Part shown: positions 32,710 to 42,087 of the stretch, piece after piece | How positions within the stretch are numbered: position 1 is the stretch's first letter | How the letters are laid out: the number at the start of each line of letters is the position of its first letter | Source of the DNA: an uncultured Myxococcales bacterium | GTDB taxonomy: Bacteria > Myxococcota_A > Polyangia > Polyangiales > Polyangiaceae | Length of the DNA stretch: 64,000 nt | Assembly (NCBI GenBank): GCA_937949945.1 | Contig: CALFEQ010000154.1 | Span: 1-64,000, forward strand | Direction of reading: 5' to 3' | Notes under the pieces: model-generated | Seen by the model: the letters and a program-made list of their open reading frames with translations, nothing else | What the model was told of the DNA's origin: nothing | Database searches by the model: none | Program-made: the position numbers and the translations under genes

Positions 32710-34077
32710 GTGATCCTCAGCGTCTTCGACATCTTCAAGATCGGAATCGGCCCCTCGAGCTCGCACACGGTCGGGCCGATGAAGGCCGCGCGCCGCTTCG
32801 CCATGGCGCTCGACGGAGCCGGGGCCTTCGACCGTGTCGCGCAGATCGTCGTCGAGCTCTACGGGTCGCTCGGACACACGGGCAAGGGACACGGCACGGA
32901 CGTCGCCGTCCTCCTCGGGCTCGAGGGCGAGCTCCCCGAGGAGACGGACGTCGACGCCGTGCCCGCCCGGATCGCCCGGATCCACGCCGCGGGCGAGGTG
33001 AAGCTCCTCGGCCGGAAGGCGATTGCCTTCCGCGTCGCCGATCACGTCGTCTTCCACCGCCGCAAATCGCTCCCGCTGCATCCCAACGGGATGCGCTTCG
33101 TCGCGAGCGACGCGGACGGCATGACGCTCCTCGAGCGCGTCTATTACTCCGTCGGCGGCGGCTTCGTCGTCGACGAGAGCTCTCCGGAGCAGCAGGGATC
33201 GCCGGCCGCCGCGCTCCCCTACCCGTTCAAGACCGCCTCCGAGCTGCTCCGGCTCTGCAAGGACAACGGCATCTCGCTCAGCACGTTGGTCCTCGAGAAC
33301 GAGAAGGCCCTCCGGCCGGAGGCCGAGGTGCGTGCCGGCGTCCTCAGGCTGGTCGAGACGATGCGCGCGTGCGTGCGCCGCGGATGCGAGCGCGAGGGGA
33401 TCCTGCCCGGCGGCCTCAAGGTGAAGCGCCGCGCCGCCGCGCTCTACCGCAAGCTGCGCGCGGAGCCGCCGTCGGACGATCCGCTCAAGGCGATGGACTG
33501 GGTGAACCTCTGGGCCCTCGCGGTCAACGAGGAGAACGCCGCGGGCGGCCGCGTCGTGACCGCGCCGACGAACGGCGCGGCCGGGATCATCCCCGCGGTC
33601 CTCCACTACTACGCGCGCTGGGTGCCCGGGGCCGACGACGACGGCGCCGTCCGCTTCCTGCTCGCGGCGGCGGCGATCGGGATGCTCTACAAGATGAACG
33701 CGTCGATCTCGGGCGCGGAGGTCGGCTGTCAGGGCGAGGTCGGCGTCGCCTGCAGCATGGCCGCCGGCGCGCTCGCGGAGGTGATGGGCGGGACGCCGGC
33801 GCAGGTGGAGAACGCCGCCGAGATCGCGATGGAGCACAACCTCGGGCTCACGTGCGATCCGATCGGCGGCCTCGTCCAGGTCCCGTGCATCGAGCGCAAC
33901 GCCATGGGCGCGGTGAAGGCGATCAACGCCGCGCGCCTCGCCCTCCGAGGCGACGGCTCGCACCTCGTCTCGCTCGACAAGGTGATCGCGACGATGCGCC
34001 AGACGGGCGCCGACATGCTCACGAAGTACAAGGAGACCGCGCGCGGCGGCCTCGCCGTGAACATCATCGAGTGCTGA
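32710..34077 (+). CDS. sdaA: L-serine ammonia-lyase (serine dehydratase), single-chain type
   Basis: A 455-residue iron-sulfur enzyme that converts L-serine to pyruvate and ammonia. N-terminal beta half with IGPSSSHTVGPM and LLGLEG; C-terminal alpha half with cluster cysteines in EVGCQGEVGVAC and CDPIGGLVQVPCIERN. The chain is as long as E. coli SdaA (about 454), so both subunits are fused as usual in proteobacteria. GTG 32710 start, with TACCGT seven bases upstream and no ribosome site. The stop is three bases from the end of convergent recX. Confidence 0.93.
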   Translation: MILSVFDIFKIGIGPSSSHTVGPMKAARRFAMALDGAGAFDRVAQIVVELYGSLGHTGKGHGTDVAVLLGLEGELPEETDVDAVPARIARIHAAGEVKLLGRKAIAFRVADHVVFHRRKSLPLHPNGMRFVASDADGMTLLERVYYSVGGGFVVDESSPEQQGSPAAALPYPFKTASELLRLCKDNGISLSTLVLENEKALRPEAEVRAGVLRLVETMRACVRRGCEREGILPGGLKVKRRAAALYRKLRAEPPSDDPLKAMDWVNLWALAVNEENAAGGRVVTAPTNGAAGIIPAVLHYYARWVPGADDDGAVRFLLAAAAIGMLYKMNASISGAEVGCQGEVGVACSMAAGALAEVMGGTPAQVENAAEIAMEHNLGLTCDPIGGLVQVPCIERNAMGAVKAINAARLALRGDGSHLVSLDKVIATMRQTGADMLTKYKETARGGLAVNIIEC

Positions 34078-34080
34078 GCG

Positions 34081-34680
34081 TCACCGACGCGAGCGCGCGA
34101 TGATCTCCTCGGCCTGCTCGAGGTCCATCCGGAACACGCGCTCGCAGAGGTCCCAGTCGTAGCCGGCGCGGGCCATCGCGGCGAGCCCGCGCCGTCGCTC
34201 GTCGTCCTCGTCCCGCTTCGATGCCCGCCCACCGTCACGCGCGAACGGCCCGATCCGTCGCTTCCGCGCGAACACGACCGCGGCGGCGAGCTCCGCCTCG
34301 GCGTCCGGGAGCACGCGACGCGTCGTCGACTCGTCGACGCCCTTCGACGCGAGATGCGCGGCGATGGCCCGCCGCGATCGCCCCGCCCCGGTGAGCGTGC
34401 GCGCGCGCGACTCCGCGAACGCCGCATCGTCGAGCAGCCGTACCTCCCGGAGCCGCTCGACGACCGCGGCGATCGCCTCGCGGCAAGCGGCCAGCTCGGC
34501 GTCCACGACCTCGGGCTCCTGGGCCCGCGCCGCACGCCGCGCCCACGCCGCCGCCTTGCGCTCGAGGACACGCCTCACCATCGCGGCCGACGCCGATCCC
34601 CGCGCGAGGTACGCGAGCGCGGCCTCGTGGAGCTCGTTGCGCGAGGGCGGCGGACCGGGATCCGAGGACGGTCGCTTCAC
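34081..34680 (-). CDS. recX: RecX-family regulatory protein
   Basis: A 199-residue RecX-like protein, normally an inhibitor of RecA filaments. Repeated helical bundles are visible: ALAYLARGSASAAMVRRVLERKA, VVERLREVRLLDDAAFAESRART and ASKGVDESTTRRVLPD, the classic three tandem helical repeats. Length is slightly above E. coli RecX (166). It is not next to recA here; that is common in myxobacteria. The start is GTG 34680, with TAGCGT 13 bases upstream. It is divergent from a membrane protein over a repeat-rich region and ends three bases from sdaA. Confidence 0.82.
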   Translation of the reverse strand: MKRPSSDPGPPPSRNELHEAALAYLARGSASAAMVRRVLERKAAAWARRAARAQEPEVVDAELAACREAIAAVVERLREVRLLDDAAFAESRARTLTGAGRSRRAIAAHLASKGVDESTTRRVLPDAEAELAAAVVFARKRRIGPFARDGGRASKRDEDDERRRGLAAMARAGYDWDLCERVFRMDLEQAEEIIARSRR

Positions 34681-34709
34681 GGGGGTCGCCTGGACGCTAA
34701 CAGACGGCA

Positions 34710-34879
34710 GGCTCCAGGCTCCAGGCTCCAGCAGGTCCTGGCTTCCCGTACGCGCCTCGCACCGCCCGCCGAGCCCATCGCTCCACTGCCGGAAGGCTCT
34801 CGGCCAAGCTCGTAGTCTCGGTGGAGCCCAGACCTTGGCGCCCGAACGAACTGGAGCCCGGAGCCTGGAGCCCGGAGCC
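34710..34879. repeat. Inverted arrays of the GGCTCCA/CGGAGCC heptad
   Basis: GGCTCCA occurs three times in tandem at 34710-34730. TGGAGCC/CGGAGCC alternate four times at 34852-34879, and a single TGGAGCC lies at 34822. The two arrays are reverse complements about 120 bases apart, so the region could form a long hairpin between the divergent recX and membrane protein genes. The same heptads occur at 27313-27340. Confidence 0.75.
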
Positions 34880-34934
34880 TCCTGTCACGCCGCACTGGAC
34901 GACACCGCCTTTCGGTTGTATCGCCCGGGTGCCC

Positions 34935-36038
34935 ATGGCCGCCGTCGTCTCGTCGCACGCTCCGTTCGGTGAGGATCCGGACAACCGGCGGGACGTCTAC
35001 GCGCCCGCGAGCGAGCCGTCGTTCGACAACGCGGAGACGATCGTCATGCGGCGCAGCAGCGTCGTGCCCGTGGCGCCGGCCAGGACGCGGCGTCCGCCCG
35101 TCTGGGTCGCGCCCGAGAGCAGCCCCTCGCTCGCGCCGGGCTCGACGGACGTCGAGGCGCCGAGCTCGGCGTCGTCCTCCGGGCTCCGGGCCGTCTCGCG
35201 TACGTTGCCGCCTCCTCCGGACGCGGCCGCGGAGCGCGGAGGCAAGCTGCGTGGAGCCACGAAGGTCGGCCTCGGCGTCGCGATCGTCCTCGCCGTCCTC
35301 GGGCTGGCGGCATGGGCGGGCACCCACCTCTTCTTCCTGTTCGACCGGACGTGGATCGCGCCGACGATCCTCGCGCCGAGCGACCCGCGCATCATCGCCT
35401 TCGCCTCGCAGTACGTCGAGGCGTCCGCGCGCAGGGAGGCGCTGCTCCTGCAGCGCGCGGACGTCGAGATGCGCATCCGGGAGGCCGAGCGGCGGCTCGA
35501 GGTCGAGCGGGCCTTCCAAGCGGCGTACGTCGCGGCGAAGGACTGGAACGAGAGCGAGCCGGCCGCGCTGGCAGGCGAGCCCGACGCGACGGCGGCGCCC
35601 GCCGCCTTGGACGCCGTGAAGCTCGCGGCCGATCACGAGCGCTCCGTCGTCGCGGCGCAGAAGGCGTCCGACGAGATCGCCGTCGCGACGAACACGCTCG
35701 CGGCGCTCGACAGGACCGTGCGCGAGCAGGAGCGCATCCTTGAGGCGATGCGCCGCTCGCCGTTCTACGGGATCACGACCGAGCCCGCGGTCTTCGCCTT
35801 CGTGCCCTACGACAACGCTCGGAGCGCGCGCGAGGGCGCGCCGGTCTACGCATGCCGGCTCGGCGTCGTGGGATGCCGGCAGGTCGGGAAGATCGGGCGC
35901 GCGGCCGAGGGCGAGATCGTGCAGAAGCACCCGTGGCTCCAGAAGGACGTGCGCGGCACGCTCGTGCGGATGGAGCTCGACGACGCCGCCGCGGCCGAGA
36001 GCACGATCCTCTTCGTCGGCCGCCCGTCGCCGTTCTGA
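34935..36038 (+). CDS. Membrane-anchored protein with coiled coil, unknown function
   Basis: A 367-residue protein. The first 110 residues are low-complexity and disordered (Pro, Ser, Ala), then one membrane segment (VGLGVAIVLAVLGLAAWAG, about 118-136), then a periplasmic part with an Arg/Glu/Ala-rich coiled coil (EASARREALLLQRADVEM through AALDRTVREQERI) and a C-terminal beta-like domain ending in VRMELDDAAAAES. The layout recalls membrane fusion proteins such as HlyD, with coiled coil and a small beta domain, but no partner transporter is present. ATG 34935 is preceded by the heptad repeats. It ends exactly where hrpA ends, on the opposite strand. Confidence 0.65.
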   Translation: MAAVVSSHAPFGEDPDNRRDVYAPASEPSFDNAETIVMRRSSVVPVAPARTRRPPVWVAPESSPSLAPGSTDVEAPSSASSSGLRAVSRTLPPPPDAAAERGGKLRGATKVGLGVAIVLAVLGLAAWAGTHLFFLFDRTWIAPTILAPSDPRIIAFASQYVEASARREALLLQRADVEMRIREAERRLEVERAFQAAYVAAKDWNESEPAALAGEPDATAAPAALDAVKLAADHERSVVAAQKASDEIAVATNTLAALDRTVREQERILEAMRRSPFYGITTEPAVFAFVPYDNARSAREGAPVYACRLGVVGCRQVGKIGRAAEGEIVQKHPWLQKDVRGTLVRMELDDAAAAESTILFVGRPSPF

Positions 36039-39000
36039 TCACCGCAGCGCCGCGAGCGCGTCCTTCACCTTCGCGACCGACACCGGCACGGGCGTCTTCA
36101 GCTCGGGCGCGAAGATGGCGACGCGCAGCTCCTCGAAGAGCCAGCGCAGCTCCCGCGCGGCGTCCGCGTCGCGCGCGTTCTTCCGCTTCTCGAGGAACGA
36201 CGTCCAGAGCGGCCCGAACGGCGCGTGCTTGTCGGCATCCTTGCGCGGATCGGCGATCGCGCGCTGGAGGCGGACCTGCGCCGCGCGCAGATAGCGCGGG
36301 ATGTGAGCGAGGCGATCGAAGGGGACCGTCTCGACGAAGTCGGGGGTGAACAGGTGCTCGAGCTGCGCTTGGATGTCGAGGACGGCGAGGCGGCCGCTCG
36401 GGTGCTTCGACGCGTTCCGCAGCGCCTGCACGAGCTTGTCGAGCTCGACGGAGATCGGAGCGAATGCGTCGGAGAACACGCGGGACGCAGGATCGAGGCG
36501 CGGCGCGCCCGCGGCGACGAGACGATCGAAGTCTTCCTTCGTCCGAGGGAGCTCGCCTTCGTCGAGGCGGAAGGCGACGTCCGCGATGCGCGCGAGGAGG
36601 GCCTCGCGATGCGCGTCGACCTCGGCGCGCGAGCGCGGGACGCCGTCGAGGCGCGGAAACGGGCGCGGCAGGCGCGGCGCGATCACCGAGAGCGTCTGCC
36701 TCGTGGCGATCATCGCCAGGCGGCGGACGCCGGCGCGGGTCGCCTGCTCCGCGGCGCTCTCCGACTCCATCGACACGAGATCGACGGACGTGCCGCGGTC
36801 GACGATGGCGGGGTAGCTCCGCACCTCGACGCCCGAGACGCGACGCGTGACGAAGCGCGGGAGCTCGGCGAAGTCCCACTTCGTGAGCCCCTTGCGGTCC
36901 CACTTCGCCGGCGGCGCCGACTCCTTCCACACGGCGCGGGCGCGCGCGCCGTGCCGCTCGAGCAGGTCGGCGACGTCGCGGCCCTGGGCGAGCGTCTTGC
37001 CCTGCGCGTCGACGATCCGGACCGTGAGGCGTAGCCAAGCCGGAACCGCGTCCGGGCGGAACGCGTCCGGCGGGACGCGCGCGCCGGTGACGTCCGCGAT
37101 CGCGGCGGCGAGGCGCGGGAGCATCGGCCCGTCGAAAGGAACGAGCCTCGATGCGAGCGTCCGTGCGAGCTCGCCGAGATCGCCGAGCTCCTTCCGGAGC
37201 GCGCGCGGCAGCTCGTAGAGCAGCGCGCGGATCTTCTCCTCGTGCCAGCCGGGGATCGTCCAATCGAGCTCGCCCGGATCGAGCTGCGGGACGAGCACGA
37301 GCGGTACGGTCACCGTGATCCCGTCGTCGTCGGCAGACGGATCGAAGCGGTAGGAGAGCGGCAGGGTCGCCCCGTGGAGCACGATCGCGTCGGGGTAGTC
37401 CTTCGGCGAGAGCGTCGGATCGCCGGCGAGGACGTCCTCCATCGAGAGGCAGAGCAGGTTCGGATCCTTCTTCTCGGCCTCCTCGCGCCAGGCCTCGAAG
37501 GTCTTTCCGTCGACGACGTGGTCGGGGACGCGCTGCTCGAAGAACGCGACGAGCGCGTCGTCGTCCGCGAACATGTCGCTCCGCCGCGCCTTGTCGCGGA
37601 GCCTCGCGACCTCGGCGAGGAGCTCCTGGTTCTTCTTCTGGAACGCGCCGCGCGAGGCGTACTCGCCGCGGACGAGCGCGTGCTCGAGGAAGATGCGCCT
37701 CGCCCTCGCGGGTGCGACCCGCGCGTAGTCGACGGTCCGGTCCTTCGCGATGGTGAGGCCGAAGAGGGTCGCGTGCTCCTTCACGACGGCGCGCGCCGAG
37801 CGCTCCGACCAATGCGGATCGGAGTACGACCGCTTGACGAGGTGCGCGCCGGCCTCGAGCAGCCACTCCGGCTCGACCTTCGCGACCATGCGCGCGAAGA
37901 GCTGCGTCGTCTCGACGAGCTCGAAGGCCATGACCCATTCGGGAGGCTTCTTCGCGAGCGCGGACGACGGGTGGATCGCGAAGCGCGTCTGCTTCGCGCC
38001 CATGTAGATGCGCTGCTCGGGGTTCCACTTGCCGATCTTCGAGAGCAGGCCCGTGGCGAGCGCGCGATGGAGCGCGTCGGTCCGGTCGCCGTCCTGCGCT
38101 CCTCGTCCGTTCGGCCGCCCGTCGGGGCGCTTCTCCGGGCGACCGTCCGGCGGCTTCTCCGGACGGCCGTGACCCGCGCGGCGCGGCTCGATGCGGAGCT
38201 CGCGCACGATCTCCTCGAGCTGCCGGTGCGTCTCGGTCCACTCGCGGACGCGGACGTACGAGAGGAGGTTCTCCTTGCAGGTGCGGCGCAGGTGCGATCG
38301 CCCCTTCTTCTCCGCCTCGCGAACGAAGTCCCAGAGGCGGAGAAGCCCGACGAAGTCCGACCGCTCGTCGCGGAAGCGACGATGCAGCTCGTCCGCCTTC
38401 TGCTGCGCGTCGAGCGGGCGCTCGCGCGGGTCCTGGATCGAGAGCGCGGCGGCGACGACGAGCATCTCGCGGAGGCAGCCGAGGTCGGCCGCGGCGAGGA
38501 TCATGCGGCCGATGCGCGGATCGACCGGGAAGCGCGCGAGGCGCTCGCCGAGCGGCGTCAGCTCGCGCCTCTCGTCGAGCGCGCCGAGCTCGTCGAGCAC
38601 GCGATAGCCCTCGGCGATCGCCTTCGAGCTCGGCGGATCGAGGAACGGGAAGTCCTCGACGCTCCCGAGCCCGAGCGACTTCATGCGCAGGATGACGCCG
38701 GCGAGGCCCGTGCGTTTGATCTCGGGATCGGTGTACGCCGGACGCGCGGCGAAGCTCTGCTCGTCGTAGAGGCGGACGCAGATCCCCTCGCGGACGCGGC
38801 CGCAGCGGCCCTTCCGCTGCTCCGCGCTCGCCTGCGAGATCGCCTCGATGTGGAGACGCGTCGTGCCGGACCGCGGGTCGTAGCGGGAGAGCCGCGCGAC
38901 GCCGGTGTCGATGACGTAGACGATGCCCGGGATCGTCACGCTCGTCTCGGCGACGTTCGTGGCGAGGATGACGCGCCGCTGGGGGATGCTCGCGAACACC

Positions 39001-39836
39001 CTCGCCTGCTCGGCCGCGGTGAGGCGTGCGTAGAGCGGCTGGACGACGGTGTGCCGGAGCTGCCTCGACGCGAGCTCGTTCTCCGCTTCGCGGATCTCGC
39101 GCTCGCCGGGCAAGAAGACGAGGATGTCGCCGTGCGGATCGAGCGACGCGACGTTCTCGACCGCGTTGGCGACCGCCTCGGCGAGATCGGCGTCCTCGGG
39201 CGGAGGCTCGTAGAGGACCTCGACCGGGAACGTACGCCCCTCGACCTGGATCACGGGCGCGCCGCCGAAGTGCTCCGCGAAGCGCTCCGTCTCGAGGGTC
39301 GCGGAGCTGACGACGACCTTCAGGTCCGGCCGCTCGGGGAGGATCCGTTTGAGCCAGCCGAGGATGAAATCGATGGTGAGGCTCCGCTCGTGCGCCTCGT
39401 CGATGACGAGCGTGTCGTAGCGCTGGAGCAACGGATCGCCGTGGATCTCCGCGAGGAGGATCCCGTCCGTCATGAACTTCACGTACGTGCTCGGCGACGT
39501 CCGATCGTCGAAGCGGATCTGGTAGCCGACGTCCGTGCCGAGGGGCGAGCCGAGCTCGGACGCGACGCGCGCGGCCACGCTGGTCGCGGCGATGCGCCGG
39601 GGCTGGGTCACGCCGATCATGCGCTCGAGGCCACGGCCCATCGCGAGCGCGATCTTCGGCAGCTGCGTCGTCTTCCCCGAGCCGGTCGCGCCCGCCACGA
39701 TGACGACCTGGTGCTCGTCGATCGCACGCGCGATGTCGGCGACACGCGCGGAGATCGGCAGCTCCGGTGGGAAGTGCACCGGTGACCTGCCGTGTTCGGC
39801 TCCTTCCGCGGGCGGCGAGTCGTCGAGCATCGGCAT
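36039..39836 (-). CDS. hrpA: ATP-dependent RNA helicase HrpA
   Basis: A 1265-residue DEAH-box helicase. Motif I is GATGSGKTTQLPK, Motif II is VIDEAHERS, Motif III is SSATLETER, Motif V is LATNVAETSVTIP, Motif VI is QRKGRCGRV. The helicase-associated and OB-fold domains and a C-terminal DUF3418-like region follow, as in the 1300-residue E. coli HrpA. A 30-residue Arg/Pro/Gly linker (RRAGHGRPEKPPDGRPEK, about 560-590) is an insertion. The likely start is ATG 39836; GTG 39848 and ATG 39830 are alternatives. HrpA resolves stalled or colliding ribosomes in E. coli; the same role is inferred here. It is divergent from a lipoprotein gene, with two opposite -10-like elements between. Confidence 0.9.
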   Translation of the reverse strand: MPMLDDSPPAEGAEHGRSPVHFPPELPISARVADIARAIDEHQVVIVAGATGSGKTTQLPKIALAMGRGLERMIGVTQPRRIAATSVAARVASELGSPLGTDVGYQIRFDDRTSPSTYVKFMTDGILLAEIHGDPLLQRYDTLVIDEAHERSLTIDFILGWLKRILPERPDLKVVVSSATLETERFAEHFGGAPVIQVEGRTFPVEVLYEPPPEDADLAEAVANAVENVASLDPHGDILVFLPGEREIREAENELASRQLRHTVVQPLYARLTAAEQARVFASIPQRRVILATNVAETSVTIPGIVYVIDTGVARLSRYDPRSGTTRLHIEAISQASAEQRKGRCGRVREGICVRLYDEQSFAARPAYTDPEIKRTGLAGVILRMKSLGLGSVEDFPFLDPPSSKAIAEGYRVLDELGALDERRELTPLGERLARFPVDPRIGRMILAAADLGCLREMLVVAAALSIQDPRERPLDAQQKADELHRRFRDERSDFVGLLRLWDFVREAEKKGRSHLRRTCKENLLSYVRVREWTETHRQLEEIVRELRIEPRRAGHGRPEKPPDGRPEKRPDGRPNGRGAQDGDRTDALHRALATGLLSKIGKWNPEQRIYMGAKQTRFAIHPSSALAKKPPEWVMAFELVETTQLFARMVAKVEPEWLLEAGAHLVKRSYSDPHWSERSARAVVKEHATLFGLTIAKDRTVDYARVAPARARRIFLEHALVRGEYASRGAFQKKNQELLAEVARLRDKARRSDMFADDDALVAFFEQRVPDHVVDGKTFEAWREEAEKKDPNLLCLSMEDVLAGDPTLSPKDYPDAIVLHGATLPLSYRFDPSADDDGITVTVPLVLVPQLDPGELDWTIPGWHEEKIRALLYELPRALRKELGDLGELARTLASRLVPFDGPMLPRLAAAIADVTGARVPPDAFRPDAVPAWLRLTVRIVDAQGKTLAQGRDVADLLERHGARARAVWKESAPPAKWDRKGLTKWDFAELPRFVTRRVSGVEVRSYPAIVDRGTSVDLVSMESESAAEQATRAGVRRLAMIATRQTLSVIAPRLPRPFPRLDGVPRSRAEVDAHREALLARIADVAFRLDEGELPRTKEDFDRLVAAGAPRLDPASRVFSDAFAPISVELDKLVQALRNASKHPSGRLAVLDIQAQLEHLFTPDFVETVPFDRLAHIPRYLRAAQVRLQRAIADPRKDADKHAPFGPLWTSFLEKRKNARDADAARELRWLFEELRVAIFAPELKTPVPVSVAKVKDALAALR

Positions 39837-39873
39837 GCGAGATAGCACTTTGTCGCGCTCGGCCGAAACGAGT

Positions 39874-39879
39874 TAGGCT
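39874..39879 (+). promoter_or_regulatory. -10-like TAGGCT, with TTGTCG upstream, for lipoprotein at 39887
   Basis: TAGGCT ends 7 bases before ATG 39887, with TTGTCG at 39850-39855 and an 18-base spacer. On the other strand TAACTC (39870-39875) overlaps it, facing hrpA. A GAAGGG also precedes the ATG, so this gene may be leadered or leaderless. Confidence 0.4.
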
Positions 39880-39886
39880 CGAAGGG

Positions 39887-40435
39887 ATGAGTCGCTCGCT
39901 GATGATCGTCATCGCGCTCGCGGGAATGATCGGCGCCGCCTCTTGCTCGGAGCGAGAGACCAGCACGTCCCGCAGCTCGTCCTCTTCGTCCTCCTCCTCG
40001 TCGTCTTCGGGCTCCTCGGGCAGCGACAAGAAGGACGAGGAAGAGGAAGAGCCGCAGTACGTCTTCGACGACGGCAGCGGCTCGGGCACGACCTGGAGCG
40101 ATCTCTACGCGGACCTCTTCGGTCCCTCCGGGCGCGCGGGCTGCGCGGGCGCGGGCAACGCTTGCCACGCCTCCGAGGACTCGGAGGGCTACGCGCGCTC
40201 GGCCTTCGTGTGCGCCGACGAAGCGGGCTGTCTCGAGTCGATCCTCGGCAGGTCGAACCTCGTCCGCGCCAACGACGCCGATGACCCCGAGTCCTCGTTC
40301 TTCGTGAACGTCCTGCGCCGGAAGGACGCCAACGGAAAGATCGTGGGCACCCAGCCGAAGGCGCCGCTCTTCGTCTTCCACGAGAAATCGATCGAGCGCA
40401 TCAAGACGTGGATCGCGGACGGCGCCAACCCGTGA
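39887..40435 (+). CDS. Poly-serine lipoprotein
   Basis: A 182-residue lipoprotein: lipobox IGAASC, a run of about 15 serines (SSSSSSSSSSSS), an acidic stretch DKKDEEEEE, then a compact domain of about 120 residues with cysteines in CAGAGNACHASED and CADEAGCLES. The pattern C-x5-CH resembles a decayed haem c site but is not C-x-x-C-H. No family is recognised. GAAGGG precedes ATG 39887. It is divergent from hrpA. Confidence 0.65.
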   Translation: MSRSLMIVIALAGMIGAASCSERETSTSRSSSSSSSSSSSSGSSGSDKKDEEEEEPQYVFDDGSGSGTTWSDLYADLFGPSGRAGCAGAGNACHASEDSEGYARSAFVCADEAGCLESILGRSNLVRANDADDPESSFFVNVLRRKDANGKIVGTQPKAPLFVFHEKSIERIKTWIADGANP

Positions 40436-40483
40436 CCACGGACGGCTGAGCGCCGGCGGCTTCGACTTCGCGCGCCCGTGCGC

Positions 40484-40489
40484 TAACGT
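40484..40489 (+). promoter_or_regulatory. -10-like TAACGT for SGNH hydrolase gene
   Basis: 11 bases before ATG 40501, no Shine-Dalgarno. Confidence 0.3.
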
Positions 40490-40500
40490 CGGCGCGCCCC

Positions 40501-41229
40501 ATGATCGTCCGGCGGCTCCGAATCGCGATTGCCCTCTTTTCGCTCCTCGCCGTCGCCTGCAGCAAGGCGGCGACGGCGGAAGTGGCCGATGCGTCCACGC
40601 CCACCGTCACGTCCGCGACGTCCGTGACCACGGCGGCCGCGGCCGACGCAGGCCCGCCGGCGCCTCCACCTCGGGTGCCCAAGAAGTACGCGCGCGTCCT
40701 TCACACGGGCGACTCGATGGTCGGCGGCGGGCTCGCGCGAGCGCTCCGCCCGAAGTTCGAGGCGGAGGGCACGAAGTATTACCGCGACGTCATCGAGAGC
40801 GGCACGATCCACGAGTTCGCGCAGAACGACCACCTCCCGTCGCTCCTCGCGCGGATCAAGCCCGACCTCGTCCTTTTGACGCTCGGCGCGAACCACGTGC
40901 CCCACAGCGTCGATCCGGACAAGGAGATCGGCCCCTTCCTGCCGAAGCTCCTCAAGCGCGTCGCCGGCATCGACTGCTACTGGATCGCGCCTCCGATCTG
41001 GAAGCCCTCGCAGGCGAAGTTCAACGCGTGGTTGCGCGAGCACGTCGCGCCCTGCCGCTTCTACGACGGGTCGCATCTCGAGATCGAGCGCCGTCCGGAC
41101 AAGATCCACCCGAACGAGAAGGGCGGCGAGGTGTGGGCCGAAGACTTCTGGCGGTTCTTCAAGGGCCAGGGCGCCTTCCTCGAGCCCGCTCCGGCGACGA
41201 GCGCTCCTGCCCTGCTCTCGCCTCCCTGA
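40501..41229 (+). CDS. SGNH-hydrolase lipoprotein
   Basis: A 242-residue lipoprotein (lipobox LLAVAC), Thr/Ala-rich linker, then an SGNH/GDSL-type hydrolase domain: nucleophile block I HTGDSMV, block III GANH, and block V DKIHPNEKGG with the catalytic Asp and His. The domain is about 180 residues, typical of DUF459-like esterases that deacetylate envelope carbohydrates in other bacteria. The substrate is unknown. It has a weak -10 match 11 bases upstream. The gene stands alone; the GNAT gene follows after 48 bases with its own ribosome site. Confidence 0.8.
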   Translation: MIVRRLRIAIALFSLLAVACSKAATAEVADASTPTVTSATSVTTAAAADAGPPAPPPRVPKKYARVLHTGDSMVGGGLARALRPKFEAEGTKYYRDVIESGTIHEFAQNDHLPSLLARIKPDLVLLTLGANHVPHSVDPDKEIGPFLPKLLKRVAGIDCYWIAPPIWKPSQAKFNAWLREHVAPCRFYDGSHLEIERRPDKIHPNEKGGEVWAEDFWRFFKGQGAFLEPAPATSAPALLSPP

Positions 41230-41277
41230 CGCGGAGACGAGCGCCACCATCACCCGCGAGGAGGAGTAGAGAGGGCC

Positions 41278-42015
41278 ATGCCGATCCGAACGAATCCGCT
41301 GGGACAGCCCATCGGCGATCCCGTCCCCGACTTCCAGCCGGTACCGGCGCCGCCGCGCACGCCGATCGAGGGACGCTACTGCCGGGTCGAGCCGCTCGAT
41401 CCCGCGCGGCACGCCGAGCCGCTGTTCGACGCGATCTCGGAGGACACGGACGGCCGGAGCTGGACGTACATGGCGTACGGTCCTTTCGCGAGCCTCGACG
41501 AGTACCGGGCGTGGATGACGGCGACGTGCCTCGGCGACGATCCGCTCTTCTTCGCGATCGTCGACCTCGCTAGCGGAAAGCCCACCGGCGTGGCGAGCCT
41601 CCTTCGGATCGATCGGAAGCACGGCGTCATCGAGGTGGGGCACATCCACTACTCGCCTCGCCTGCAGAGGACGCGCGCGGCGACCGAGGCGATGTACCTC
41701 CTCATGCGGCGCGTGTTCGACGAGCTCGGCTACCGTCGCTACGAGTGGAAGTGCGACGCGCTCAACGAGCCGTCGCGACGCGCCGCGGAGCGCTTGGGGT
41801 TCACCTACGAGGGGACGTTCCGCAAGGCGACGATCTACAAGGGCCGCAACCGCGACACGGCGTGGTTCTCGATCGTCGACGACGAGTGGCCCGCGCTGAA
41901 GGCGGCCTACGAGGCGTGGCTCGATCCATCGAGCTTCGACGCCGACGGAGGGCAGCGCCGGAGCCTCCGCGAGCTCACCGCCGAGGCGCTCGCGCGGTCA
42001 CCCCGCCGGCGCTGA
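41278..42015 (+). CDS. GNAT-family N-acetyltransferase (RimJ/RimL type)
   Basis: A 245-residue acetyltransferase. The N-terminal stretch NPLGQPIGDPVPD and the core VGHIHYSPRLQRTRAATEAMYLLM (strand beta4 and acetyl-CoA loop RTRAATEA), CDALNEPSRRAAERLGF and YKGRNRDTAWFSIVD identify the large group of RimJ/RimL-like enzymes that acetylate small-molecule amines or protein N-termini. The substrate is not predictable. GAGGAGGAG and GAGGG stand in front of ATG 41278. It is a single-gene unit. Confidence 0.85.
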   Translation: MPIRTNPLGQPIGDPVPDFQPVPAPPRTPIEGRYCRVEPLDPARHAEPLFDAISEDTDGRSWTYMAYGPFASLDEYRAWMTATCLGDDPLFFAIVDLASGKPTGVASLLRIDRKHGVIEVGHIHYSPRLQRTRAATEAMYLLMRRVFDELGYRRYEWKCDALNEPSRRAAERLGFTYEGTFRKATIYKGRNRDTAWFSIVDDEWPALKAAYEAWLDPSSFDADGGQRRSLRELTAEALARSPRRR

Positions 42016-42070
42016 CCGACGCAGGGGGCTGTACGCCATTTCGACGATTGTGCCTCGGGCCCGCGCTTCG

Positions 42071-42076
42071 TACGCT
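42071..42076 (+). promoter_or_regulatory. -10-like TACGCT for zinc-ribbon operon
   Basis: 11 bases before ATG 42088, no Shine-Dalgarno. Confidence 0.3.
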
Positions 42077-42087
42077 CGTTCGCCCCG

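Noticed and set aside
39950..40030. Poly-Ser run as sequencing artefact
   Set aside because: The reading frame continues into a coherent domain, and the serine codons are mixed.
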